A stretch of 64,000 bases of DNA from Schistosoma mansoni (lineage: Eukaryota > Platyhelminthes > Trematoda > Strigeidida > Schistosomatidae). Position numbers and translations under genes: made by a program. The stretch is taken from NCBI RefSeq assembly GCF_000237925.1, contig NC_031502.1, forward strand, positions 14,496,434-14,560,433, read 5' to 3'. Positions 1-10,950 of this stretch are shown piece by piece (positions within the stretch are counted from its first letter, which is position 1; each line of letters starts with the position of its first letter). The notes beneath the pieces are model-generated. The model was not told where the DNA came from. It searched no databases and saw nothing but the letters and a program-made list of their open reading frames with translations.

Positions 1-2987
1 TATTCGGGTTTTATTTTCTGCACAATGGGTAAAATGAAATATATTAATCATTTCTAGAAATGTGTACTCTAAGGTGCAGTATTCAGAATTCCACTGACAA
101 GGAAAACTTTCAATATAGTAAAGTTTCCGTATTCATTGGTCTTATGACTCTACTGGTGACAGGTGAAAGACCAAGGTCACGATCTTCTTAGTTTTAATTA
201 GATGCTTACATGTCGATCGATAATAGGTTGAAATTAATGTTCGTGAAAGTCGTTTATTTCTATTGGGTTAGTTTATTACTTTAAGCTGCTTTCACTAATT
301 CTGGAGATATCACTTCGAACATGGTTCAAACCTTGGTTAAAAACAGAGTGCTCAAATTAATAACTCGCTACTCTGGGACGCATGGAGTGATTTCTGAACA
401 TTTCGAGTTCTACTTAGAAAATATGGATTTCATCAATGGCTGTTCATCAAATGACTGTCATTCACATTAATGTCTGTTTGTAGTTGCTGACTTATTTAGT
501 TTACGTTAATTGTCTATGAGTACAGTTTCGAAAGAAGACTTGTGGCATTCTGACTGTATACAAAATTCTATTAATAATCGTACAGTTGTATAAAAAATAT
601 GTCTTGAAATTGGGTCTCGAAAGCACATAGTACACAGTAGTTTGGTTCACGATTATTTCTATTTTCCTGGTTACGTTTACTTGTACTTTTCAAATTTATC
701 CATACTATTGGTCTATAATTGTATAGTTTTGTTTTTCGCATGTATTATGTGTTCCAACTATAAAAGCGAAAATCCACTTGTTAGTCTGTGATTTTGATCC
801 TCATTACTTTCGACTAACTGAAAAGTAACTTGAACTAATTTGATTGAATCTCATTCATAAAAAAGTGAATGGGTAGGAGTTTTGTTTTGTGTAATCTACT
901 CAATTTATCAGTTCGGCCACTCTTCACAGTGATTTTAACTAAATTAGTAGGTCGTCAAACGAGATATTGATGGCTTTACCCTAAGCATGATCTCACACAC
1001 CTCTTGCTCTTTATCGTGCCTTTAGTTTACTCCTTTTTGGTTGATTATTCATAATTGGTTTTAGTCGTCTGAAAGGATATCTAGGATCTATGTAATTCTT
1101 ATCTTTGATAGGTAGTTTTTGGTTTCTGTCTTTTTGGTTGAAAACTTCATTCATCCCGTTTTGCTTCGATAGATGAAATGAATTCACGCACATTATATTT
1201 ACGTAAATTACCACGAAATACAAGTCTTTCTCAGCTGAAAGCATTGTGTCGTAATTCAGCAAATAGTCGATTGTTAAACCCGTCTCGTCACTTAAAACAT
1301 GGGTAATTTTTCTTTTTAGAGTATCGCATATCATGCTACATTTCTATGTCTTTATGTTTCTTTTGATTTTTTCACATACTTCATTTCGTGGTAGTTTTAT
1401 TAAGTAATTGGAAAAATCTGGTGTCATTGGAAAGGAATTAACGACAGTTCAGCAAAGGAAATTTTTAGACGATATTTACTGAAGCTGTATAATCGTATTT
1501 CTAGTGATCTAACAAATATATTAGTCTTTCGAAAGATAAGAAAAGGATTCCATCACAAATCACCTGGGGATTTCATACATCACAAGAAGGTTGTGTAATG
1601 ATGTAAAACTTAAAGAAAAATCGTGAGGTGGGAATAGTTTATAGACCAGCAATATGAGAGTTAAGTTGACCATTTTATAGGAATAATAACGAATGAGCAA
1701 TAATTCTGAAAATATAGAAAAGAATGATATCAAGTGATTACTTACTAAAAACAAAGAAAACACTGAAGAGTGCTTAGGGCACATAAGAATAAGATATTTC
1801 ACGTGCTGCTTTTGCACTCAGAGTTCAGGTTTAAACTGCTGGTTTGTAGTGTGCAAGTTTTTGCTTGATGCTCCTTTTGATCCCACTTATCTGACTTTGC
1901 AGATTATTTTGACATACAATTCTGGTGGGCCGATTTCAGTCAATCATGCGCAATGTAGAAACTGATACGTAAGTGCATTGGTCGAAGTTGCCACAATACA
2001 ATAGCACAGTGAGATAAAATTGTCAAGACCAATACCAGAATAGTAGTAGTAACACCATCAGTAGTAGTGGAAAAAATTAGACATAAGAAAAGAAAAGAAA
2101 TGGTACAGGCGATTTTGGGATCGAGATTCTAAAAGAGAGAAAGAGTGAATCCACCTGCAACATTGGAAGGAAGTGCCCAGAGTTGATAAGATGTTCGTGT
2201 ATTCAGTTGTTGATTTTTTTGCATCCCCCTCTTAAGAGTCTACTGGGTAATGTTCTGACATGCATGCTTTTAGAAAGCTGATTTGTCTGTAATAATTTCA
2301 TTGGTTTCAGTTGACACGTATTTAAATTGTAGTGATGTTACTATGTTGAAATATTACTTATTATTATAGCCAAATCATATATTTCCCTTTATGCTATGAT
2401 ATTTCTGTACCTTCCTAGATATATAATAGATTTGTTTCGGAATAAACCTCGAAATGGGTGCAAACTTTATATCGACTGGTCTTAGCCATCTAAACTGTAA
2501 ACTTGTGATGGCGTACTGATTTGCTAACTTTTTATTGCATCTTCAAATCGGCAGTCGCATGTTAAATTCTTACTGTCCGTTTCAATATGTTCATTAGAGC
2601 TTACTTAAAGTTTTAGTGTAGTTCTGCTAGTTCTCCCTGATGTCAGATGTTCCACCCATCGATTAGTCACTTTCAACCATATTTTTTTATCTTTTTAATG
2701 GACCAGTTTTTATAGTGATTGGTCATTCGCTGATACGTATGGTTTTGATTTTAAGTGTGTAAATTGGCTGTATTGATGGATCACCGGTTGTATTTCAGTC
2801 CTTCTGCAATAGTTTTCGATTAATCTTTTTGCAAAGTCACCAACAATCCCCAAAAAATTGTATATTCAATTTATCCCATAAAGATTTTTGCCCTGGAGTC
2901 TAAATCTAATGAATCAATGTCGTACAAAGTTGTGTAAATTCTGTTAGCCAATATTGTAATCTAATCATTGACTTCTTGATTTGGTAG
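1..2987. other. Noncoding AT-rich stretch upstream of the RRM gene
   Basis: No open frame here has splice signals or recognisable protein sequence; the longest open frames are short and low in complexity. It should contain the intron, and perhaps the 5' exons, of the plus-strand RRM gene whose first visible exon begins at 2988, but I could not identify an exon carrying the start of the first RRM. The only structure noticed is a repeat fragment at about 1960-2075. Confidence 0.5.
1960..2075. repeat. Dispersed repeat copy, probably retroelement-derived, with a GTA-rich run
   Basis: The block starting near the words TGCATTGGTCGAAGTTG and running into AGTAGTAGTAAC resembles, in the same order and spacing, the block at about 20668-20775 (TGCGTTGGTTCAAGTTG through TTAGTAGTATTAGTAGTG). 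Shared segments are the TTGG-TC-AAGTTG-CAC stretch, CACAG-AGAT-AAAT and the GTA-rich end. Two diverged copies in one window point to a dispersed element. I cannot name the family. Confidence 0.45.
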
Positions 2988-5253
2988 ATTAGCACTTGTG
3001 GAGTATAATTCACGTGAAGCAGCATTGTCTAGTCTTAAGTCATTGGGTGACAAATTTTTTGGAGATATTCCTGTTGCTGTGGCGTTGTGTTCTGAGCGCT
3101 GTAAATCTCCGTCTAATAGTTGGAGGCCACCACAATCATATGAACTAAGTGATTTTAATTTGAATAAACTGTATGTAGCAGGTATCAATCGTCGATCAAC
3201 TGAACAGGAAATTCGGGACCTATTTCCTAACGCTGAGTCTTTTGACTTCATTGTACATGAACGTGCTCTGTGGTTAGTAACCATTATTTGATAGTGTTAT
3301 TGTTTAGTGCATAAGATATTCAATAGTCATTTATTGTTATTCATAGCATTATAGTGTTCATCTAATGATAAAGATTAGTATCTGTTTAAATAAATTTAGC
3401 AGCTCTTGTTTATACCGAATTAACGTTATCTAGTTTTTGTAGATGTACATACTTTATGCTCCAAAGCAAGCAACATACTTCGAACCTTACTTGGGAAAAT
3501 TTCAAACTCTGGTTTACAGGTTTAAAGTTGATATAATTCCAAGAAATCACTTTACATTAAAGTTATAAAAACACCAATATGGGGAAACAACAGAATACTC
3601 ACTCATAGTCCGTAATTTCATTAAAAAGGGGAAACTGTTTTACTTCTACAATTCTACACAGTATACTAAACAAAACCGCTTAATGATAAATCAAATAATC
3701 TCTCTGACTGGTCACAAAAAGTTCTAATTATGACCTAGTTTTACTGTGGATCTAGGGTTTAAAGGCTGACGATTGGTCGAATCTACTTCTATTCAAAGGG
3801 AAATTGCTTACTCGTTTTCTTGAAATGCTTCAAATGTCCGATACATCTTTAATTAACTTGGAAACGATCTAAAGTGAAGTGTGGGATTTTTGTTTTATTG
3901 TTTTCATAACCGACCTTTGTCACATTGTGACTTGCAGGATAAAATGGAGGTAAGTGGAACTCAGTAATCAGACATACACTTGCTTTCTTATATTGTTATT
4001 AGCGATTTATTCACCCCATTAGTGATGCAGCTTTTCATTTGAAGTCAGTTGACTATTATTTATACACCCACAACAGCAGTTTCATAATAGCTCTGTGTTT
4101 TTTGTCATTTTTTTAAAGGCATTGTCGTGTTATATTTACCAATCAAAAAGACGCTCTTGAAGCATTCAATACACGACATGGAGTTGTCCTCCATGATACG
4201 CCAATTAACTTAAACTTTGACCTAAGGAGTCGTAGATCTTCACTTGTAAGCAAACATTTTTCAGAATAATTCTTCTATTAGTGGTTAGTTTCATTTTCTA
4301 CTGGGTGAGTAATCAAGACATCATTACATACAAATGGTGAAAAGTTCTAAGTCATACCCTTGAGAGGATGACGTTGATTTGTATATATCTAGTTGTTCGA
4401 CATACCACTAAAATACTACCACCACTGCTATAACGTTCAAATTACTGAAATTGCTAACATTTTTAAGCTATATCTAGTAGTTGGTAATAGGTAGCGTGTA
4501 GTGCAGAGTTTTCTTTTTTAGGTCGATCAGTAGTCTGACAAAAGTAATGATTTTACTTTGTAGGTTTATAGTAATAGCTTCATAACATACTAAATAATTT
4601 TCAAAGTTGTAGAAAGTTCACTACAAACGTGATGACATTTTTTCAAATCGAAATGTCTTTGTGATTAATATATTTAACTGTAAGTATTCAGATAAAAGGG
4701 AATCAAAGAAGTAATAGTCTTGGCGTTTTTGAGTTAAGTATGGATCACGTATGTTATCTTATGAATTTCGTATTGTTTTATTTATCAACTTATGGATAAG
4801 CCGTTTAAGCTCGTACAAGTGTGTATTACTTGTACACTTTGTGCTCGTAACTAGCTCTGTGACTGTATTAATTAACTCAATCTAAATGTTTTATCTATTA
4901 TAGTCGATGTTTCGTACACCTTACCTTATGTACCTCATTTTTTCATGTCTTAGTTAGTCCGTGTACCAAACGTTTCAACATTTACTGATCCAAAGGTTCT
5001 GTCAAACGAAAAGCCGAAACGGAAAAGCAGAAAAAGTAATTCTCATTTAAATCAGCAACGAAGTGTGGAGATTAAGTCTCTAGCTGAATCACCAAGTGAT
5101 CCTGTTAAGAATTCAAACCTTAAGCCAAATAAAAGCAAGAAAAAAAAGTACAAAAATGAGAGTGCCTCTAGTGGTTCAATTCAGTTTTCGTTGGCTACTA
5201 ACTATGGACATCAAGTTTCTAAACCAGTACCGAAAAAGCGAAAATTGGTGTAG
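2988..5253 (+). CDS. RRM-domain RNA-binding protein, 3' three exons (partial gene)
   Basis: Three exons join in phase: 2988-3272, 4119-4245 and 4954-5253 (stop TAG 5251-5253). Exon 2988 follows a TTGGTAG acceptor, ends before GTTAGT and carries the end of one RRM-like domain (ALVEYNSREAALSSL) and the start of a second (KLYVAGINRRSTEQEIRDLF). Exon 4119 follows TTAAAG, supplies an RNP1-like strand (HCRVIFTNQKDALEAF) and ends at GTAAGC. Exon 4954 encodes a Lys/Arg/Ser-rich tail with a KSKKKKYK cluster and a final PKKRKLV, resembling a nuclear localisation signal. Phases are 2, 0 and stop, with no conflict. The arrangement of tandem RRMs plus a basic tail suggests a nuclear or nucleolar RNA-binding protein; RRM2 is short and its RNP1 is atypical. 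The N-terminal half of RRM1 and the start codon were not found. Family assignment beyond RRM is not possible by eye. Confidence 0.72.
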
Positions 5254-5295
5254 TATGGAAACACTTATGCGTTCGTTAACTTTAGCCTGAAGTTT

Positions 5296-5301
5296 AATAA
5301 A
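5296..5301 (+). promoter_or_regulatory. Poly(A) signal AATAAA of the RRM gene
   Basis: AATAAA lies 42 bases after the TAG stop at 5253, within overlapping AATAAATAAAATAAA, followed by a T-rich stretch. This is the expected position for 3' end processing and supports 4954-5253 as the terminal exon. Confidence 0.6.
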
Positions 5302-6804
5302 TAAAATAAAATTTGTTTTAACTACATCGAGGTTTATTCTTGACTGAAATTGTTTAGTTCAAATTCGTTTCCTGGTTCTTATTCATTGAATACCTACAAG
5401 TTTTATTTACTTTTTGGGGTGGAAGTTTGAAAAGAGCACTTTTGGAAATAAGACTTGCGTGAAGTAGGGTTATGGTTGTATTTCGGGCGGATATTTTCCT
5501 ACTCGTTTTCTCTCCTTGAAATATTACATCATTCTTTGACGCCAAAGACAAATTGATCAAATAGTGTAACTACGCCTGTTTGACTTATTTCATGGGTATC
5601 ATGCAGAGATGGGTGGATTTTCTGTTACGATAAGTAATCACACAAAACTAATTATTAATAAATTTTATTTAAGAATATTAATACAAAGCTCTTGATCTTT
5701 GTTTAAACTTGATATCCATAGACTAAACGCTATCTAAAGTTGCTATCCACTTCCGTCATTAAGTGATCCTGACTGGGATACAGTTCAGGCTTTTGAAGTG
5801 CTGTTTACCAGTATTTGCACTTTGTCAATTACCTCTTAGCCTTTATTAAAGTGTAAAATGTCTTACGAAACTGGTAGGAGCGTGTTCATGCGTTTACATT
5901 TAGTGGTGTATCTTTTGAGAGTGGTCAGATTCGTCTGTCTAGGCATGTGGGTACTACATCAATCTGTTTAGAAAGTTAAAACCTTATACGCAAATGTGAA
6001 TCAACTATGGTGTTTTCACAACCTCAGCCCGGCTCCAAACAGTTGTGGTTGAGAACATTTAAAGGATGGATTCTGAGCTAAGAACATTTGTTGCCTGTAT
6101 CTAGTTACAGCTGTTCATTTAATACTGGTGTTCAGTGTCACCATGATGTACGTAATTAGGGAGAGCAGATGAGTGCTTAAGTGTGTTGATATCATACTAA
6201 ATAACTGACATTAGTGAATTAGACACTATTCACTCCTATATTGGCAATTGCCATATATCTCTGCTGACATTTAGGTTGACTACAAAAACAAACGGTAAAT
6301 TGACAGTTTGGAGGCGTAGAACAAGCAAGTTAGGTTGGCTTCCGTCAGCGCATCATGACTTATTAGGGTCCAAGAAATTGTCGTCGAGTGGTTGAAAGTG
6401 ATGTATAATAGTTTAGAATCAAAGCCAGTGGTGGTTCTGTAATATTTTTCTTAGGTCTTGTACTTGAAGAGTTAAATAAATAACAAGTATTTCAGATTAG
6501 TCGGCCTACTATCCGTAATACTGAATATACCGAATTTCGGATCTGATCACGTTAACGTATGTAAATTATATAAATTATTTTCATGAGGAAGCATTGTATG
6601 ATATCATTATTAGCGTATTTGGGATATATGTGGAAAGGAAGAAAAATATAGTGTGATGCATTTAGGATTTCATATGCTTTGTCTCAGTCCCCTGTATCGT
6701 TATTGTAACTTATTTCGCACATACAGGTTTATACACTCGGTCTTGAACCACGTTGTTTGTATGGGTCCTAGTGATAACTTATGACAGCGAAAATTGAAGT
6801 AGAT
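5302..6804. other. Intergenic, no gene seen
   Basis: AT-rich DNA downstream of the RRM gene poly(A) signal. Short open frames on both strands lack splice context and recognisable protein sequence. Confidence 0.5.
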
Positions 6805-6868
6805 GAATTGGGTTCGAACATGTTGCCTAGTTGTTAAAGCCCAGTGCTTTAGTCATTAAACCATGCTT
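6805..6868 (-). repeat. tRNA-like SINE head relic
   Basis: Read on the minus strand the block starts GCATGGTTTAATGACTAAAGC (A-box-like TGGTTTAATGA) and ends with TGTTCGAACCC about 40 bases later (B-box-like). Box order and spacing fit a tRNA-derived pol III promoter, but no cloverleaf with paired acceptor stem is apparent, so a SINE or tRNA relic is more likely than a working tRNA gene. Confidence 0.4.
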
Positions 6869-9359
6869 TTCACAAAATTTATCCTTTCGTTTCAAATGTA
6901 CCCATGATCATTGTGTACACTTCATCCAAAGTCATTAACATTACAGGCCACCACATAAAAATCATTGAGGTAGTGACAATCAACTTGTTTCGCTAAACGT
7001 TGAGGAAGCATTTTTGGCTTAGTTGAAAACTCAATATCAACAGTTAGTATGTAACGTTATTACTAGAGGATATTTCTTGTCGCGAGAAGGTTCTGCAGTG
7101 TTTCTAGGAAAAAACTTTAAGCTAACAAATTTATTATTTAAACATCTAAATCAAATATGCGGTCCAATAGCACTGACGAGAGTGAGAGGTTTTATGTCAG
7201 GTGAATAGATTGGGGACGATAGAGAAAATGAAGTATCTCGTCGATACTTCGCTTGTTTGCTATCAAAGTTTCCTTCCGAGTGTAAATTGTTGAATTTAGG
7301 CGCAGAAGATTTCGGTTAAAATGAAAGTTGACGGACATCTGCTTGACAAGACATAGGTACTGTATTTATCGAAAATATGTGTGTATATTAACAGAACGTC
7401 ATGGGCTGTTTGGTAGGAGGCGCTTGGTAATAGCTACTTTAGATACTGTAGGTTTAAAACCATGAGAATTTTTAAATACTGTGCCCATGTTTTTCTAACA
7501 ATGCCTAAAAATATAACCAAGGTATTCGAATAAAGGATATGTAGTTGTGTTTGCAAAATCTACTCTGGGTCTTAGTGTGATTTCAGGTTTATGTATTTTT
7601 CTAGAGCCATGTTCTAGATTGTAGTGTAAACTACACATATTCGGTTGGACGATTTCACTCTTAAAAGTAGGTTTATCCCTGATTTCATATTGCTATTCAC
7701 TGTTTGATGCTTACTTGACTTAATATACTCGCGTGGAGAGATGTTCAAGAGCTATATAATTATCACATCTTTTGTTCATAACTACTGTTGTGTTTCGTTC
7801 ATGAGTTTAGATGGCCACTATCTTTTAGTTTTTCCGTAAATATCGGTGGGTCAATAGTTTGTATTTCAAAACTTTCTTGTTAGATGTGTTTGGTTCATCA
7901 AAATCAAATATGTTGATGTTTTCTCGAAAGAAAATGATAGCCTCGCGACTAAATCATACAACTTAGAGAGCGAAATACCTCGAAAATCGTCCTCTTGAGC
8001 TAAAAATAATCATTTCAATACTTTGTCTATACACTTATTGTGAAACAATCAGTTAACGTGTCTGCAAAATTTAGAATTTTTTCTTGTTCAGCTTAGTATT
8101 CTGGTTAGTTAAAATCTCATGTTGATCATTAAATAATCAAATGATTTTATTCACACTTAGAGGTAATGCTTTGTCTAATTAAGCACTTCAAACAAGAGAA
8201 TAGGTCTTACAAGTTTTAGTTTAGGATAACTTTTTTGAATACCGAAAGATCGTGATATAATTTTTCTATTTCAATACCGAACAATGCGTCAATAAATGTG
8301 CAATTCTACGAGATCTGTTTTCATAAAAAGAAAACCTGAAGGGAAATCATTTTAGTTGTTTCTAGATGATCAACATAGTAAGTTTTCTATTAACACGGTA
8401 CTTCATTAACGTGTTCATAATAAACTTTCAATCTTGTTTCCTGAAATAGCTAACAATATCTGTCCAAAACTAGTTTTACGATGAGTTAACAAGTTTAGTA
8501 TTGGATACATATACATTTGTTTTTGTCGACAAAATTTATTTTACTATGTCAGATTATGGTGGTTTCATCATTTAACGGCATGATGAAATAAACGCTAAAT
8601 TTATTCATGCTGTTATTTTCTACACATAAATAAACTTATTACTTTTATTTTTAAATTAGTTCCACACTAAATGGTGTTACTTATGAACAAAGATAACAAA
8701 ATGGTCTAAACAAGGGTTTAGTTCAGTTCTTATGTAAATTATCCTTATCTCCTTTTCTGCTTGACGTGGTATGATCAATTTCTTTTAAAAAGCTTTTGGT
8801 TGTATGATTAAGAAAGAATTATTCGCTGAACATTAGAACTTTACAAAAATGTAACAAAACATTGTTTCTAATAAACAAATTTAAAATTAGGGAAATTTTG
8901 GCAAAAAAAACTTATTCTTAAATATTAATCTCATTGACATAGCAGTAAAGACTTATGTTGATGTAAGGATTAAACTTAAAACAACAATAATCTGGGTACC
9001 GTTGTAAAACTGAAAAATCTGACTAATGTTGCCTAAATTCTAACGATGTATTACTTTATTTACATCACATTTTGCTTAACTGATCGGTAAATATTATATA
9101 CTTAATTTCATCGACTAAATAACCATAGTATTAGCTCTGTTTCGAGTAGACCGAAATGGGACAAGACTCTAGGTTGATTACAGTGTCTTTAGAAGAAGGG
9201 GTAGATGAAATTTCAATTATTTATAAGAACTATACATTGGAAAGAGGATTTTATGTGGGTATGCTTAATATAGTGTTCATCTGAACTACCTTTGATGTGC
9301 TGGCAATTCCAAAATGCTTTAACAGTTCATGGGTTACTTCTGGGTTATTTTTTGCAAGT
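6869..9359. other. Intergenic, no gene seen
   Basis: AT-rich sequence with many stops in all frames. The 61-codon open frame at 7023-7208 has no splice context or recognisable motif. No repeats were recognised by eye. Confidence 0.5.
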
Positions 9360-9585
9360 TAGAACTTCCTCTGTAGCTGTTCTAGTGTTACCAGCAGTCC
9401 CGGGTAAAGGAGGAGGGTTGGGCACGGGGTTAGCAACCCCATCCCGTAGAAAACAACCTTGCAAACAAAGCTAAACAGAATAAACAAATTAAACCATTTA
9501 AACTGTGTTCTGGGAGTTGAAAGTCGATATTCTTCGGAAGTCACGAGACCGATGCCCTTTCTAATAATCAGAGCAACAGTTAATA
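9360..9585 (+). mobile_element. Probable retroelement leader fragment
   Basis: A GC-richer block (TCCCGGGTAAAGGAGGAGG, then GGGGTTAGCAACCCC, a small perfect hairpin of GGGGTT and AACCCC) interrupts the AT-rich background and leads into a stretch with Pro/Ser/Arg-rich coding potential broken by stops. Placed just before the palindrome and the SR2-like endonuclease fragment, it looks like decayed retrotransposon 5' sequence. The family is inferred from context only. Confidence 0.4.
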
Positions 9586-9775
9586 TAAATTCACTTGGTA
9601 TTATTTGTTTGAATCTTCCCATTGATGTTTAGGACAGCAATTGCTTATAATGCTTGTGAATCAAGGCTATATCGAGGCAATACGCACAGTATGCACATAT
9701 GCCAATAAGAGACTGATCAATTACAGTCCTAAACATCAATGGGAAGATTCAAACAAATAATACCAAGTGAATTTA
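9586..9775. repeat. Perfect 50-bp inverted repeat with 90-bp spacer
   Basis: Arm 9586-9635 is the exact reverse complement of arm 9726-9775 (the arms contain TTTGAATCTTCCCATTGATG and its complement). The spacer 9636-9725 matches a tail module also seen near 22824-22940 and 34930-35030 (ATGCTTGTGAAT, GCACATATGCCAATAAGAGA). The perfect identity of the arms in otherwise diverged repeat DNA suggests a recent event or gene conversion. Confidence 0.85.
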
Positions 9776-9779
9776 AACT

Positions 9780-9960
9780 TCACCCCATCGCACAAGCAAG
9801 TGGCTATCAGTACTCAGTAACTGAGTGTGTAGCACGACGGCGTTTGAAGCGAAAGGTACTGGGTTCGAGTCCCAGAGTGAACATTAACTCTGAGATGCAG
9901 GTACATCCAGCTGACGAGTCCCAAATAGGACGAAACGCGCGTCATGGATTCCACTGCTAG
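9780..9960 (+). repeat. Sm-alpha-like SINE module: tRNA-like head plus hammerhead
   Basis: The block contains a perfect pol III B box, GGTTCGAGTCC (9862-9872), in a tRNA-like TpsiC stem-loop context (ACTGGGTTCGAGTCCCAG), and then a hammerhead ribozyme at 9901-9950. It is preceded without a break by the family's tail module, so the order is tail, then head, as in a head-to-tail dimer. Tail and hammerhead segments recur at 22611-22950, 34855-35038, 36526-36640 and 42428-42540. Sm-alpha repeats of schistosomes are known to be tRNA-related and to carry hammerheads; the name here is by recognition of the motif. Confidence 0.7.
9901..9950 (+). ncRNA. Hammerhead ribozyme (Sm-alpha type), core intact
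   Basis: Core elements are in order: CTGACGA (9911-9917), stem II GTCC/GGAC (9918-9921 with 9928-9931) closed by loop CAAATA, GAAA (9932-9935), and cleavage triplet GTC (9941-9943), with cleavage expected after 9943. Stem I pairs ATCCA with TGGAT. Stem III is minimal: A-U and C-G pairs around GCGC. This matches the published Schistosoma hammerhead layout. The base pair of stem I next to the cleavage site is broken here: G9910 faces A9944 where the family has C. Activity may be reduced. Confidence 0.85.
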
Positions 9961-9974
9961 CCACTATCCACCTT

Positions 9975-10950
9975 TGCTTATAACAGTTAATATAGTTACA
10001 TGGAATGTTCGGACAATGTAGGAGACCGGTAGGACTAATCAAATGAGGAGATACAAAGTGACGATTTTCGGAATCAGTGAAACCCATTGGACACAAGCTG
10101 AACAGAAAAAATTAGCTTCAGTGGATGTGCTGTCGTACTCTGGTCATGAAGAAGAAAATGCTCCGCACACACAAGGTGTTGCACAAATGCTGTCCAAAGA
10201 AGTACATAAAGCATTTACCGGATGGGAATCTCATGAATCCAGAATCATCAGTGCATCCTTCGGAACAAAGGAGGGGATTACTAGGAGTGTCATCCAATGC
10301 TATGCACCCACCAATGATAGGAACGACGACGATAAAGATCAGATTTATGAGATGCTGCAGTCGACCGTAGAGAAGTGCTCAGAAAAGGATCTGACCATTC
10401 TGATGGAAGACCTAGATGCGAAAGTCGGAATGGACAACACCGAATATGAAGATATCAAGGGACGATGTGGACTGAGAGAAAGGAACGAGAATGGTGACAG
10501 GTTTGCAAATCTATGTGCATTTAACAAAATGGTTATAGATGGAACAATTTTCCTCCACAAACGCACACACTAAGCTACATGGGTCTCACCGGATCACACT
10601 ACACAGAACCAGATCAATCATATTTGCATCAGCAGAAAATTCAGAAGGTCAACAGAAGACGTAAGAATCAGGAGAGGAGCTGACATAGCTTTCGATCATC
10701 ACTTGGTAGTTGCCAAGATGAAACTGAAGCTAAAGAATCACTGGACAACTGGAGAAACAGCATTACAAGGATTCAATATAGCCTTCCTTCGACATACTGA
10801 GAAAGTCAACGAATTGAAGATAACTCTCAACAATAGGTTCCAAGCCCTACAAGATTTACTGAAAGAAGAAACCACTATGGAAGACAACTGGAAAGTGATC
10901 AAAGAAGTACTAACTTCAACGTGTCAGTAGGTCCTGGACCGCAAGAAGCA
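9975..10950 (+). pseudogene. SR2/RTE-like retrotransposon, APE endonuclease fragment
   Basis: One reading frame across 9980-10940 encodes an apurinic-endonuclease-type domain of a non-LTR retrotransposon: TWNVRTM at the start, FGISETHW, QCYAPTNDR, and ADIAFDHHLVVAKM at the end. The enzyme nicks target DNA to prime reverse transcription. The frame has three nonsense codons: TAG at 10019 in the N-terminal motif (TGG expected), TAA at 10571 (Lys expected from context) and TAG at 10928. The usual SDH catalytic motif reads FDH. Homology stops near 10950, before any reverse-transcriptase motif, so this is a 3'-truncated, dead copy. The clade is assigned from motif resemblance; SR2 itself is a likely guess. 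Confidence 0.8.

Noticed and set aside
1011-1334. 107-codon minus-strand open frame
   Set aside because: Asn/Lys-rich, no motif, no splice context; consistent with chance in AT-rich DNA.
2961-3284. 107-codon minus-strand open frame
   Set aside because: It is the antisense shadow of the first visible RRM exon.
9862-9872. Functional tRNA gene
   Set aside because: A good B box is present but no complete cloverleaf with a seven-pair acceptor stem can be drawn; the SINE head explains it.
10125-10566. Additional open frames on both strands over the endonuclease fragment
   Set aside because: They are shadows of the SR2-like frame, which has recognisable motifs.
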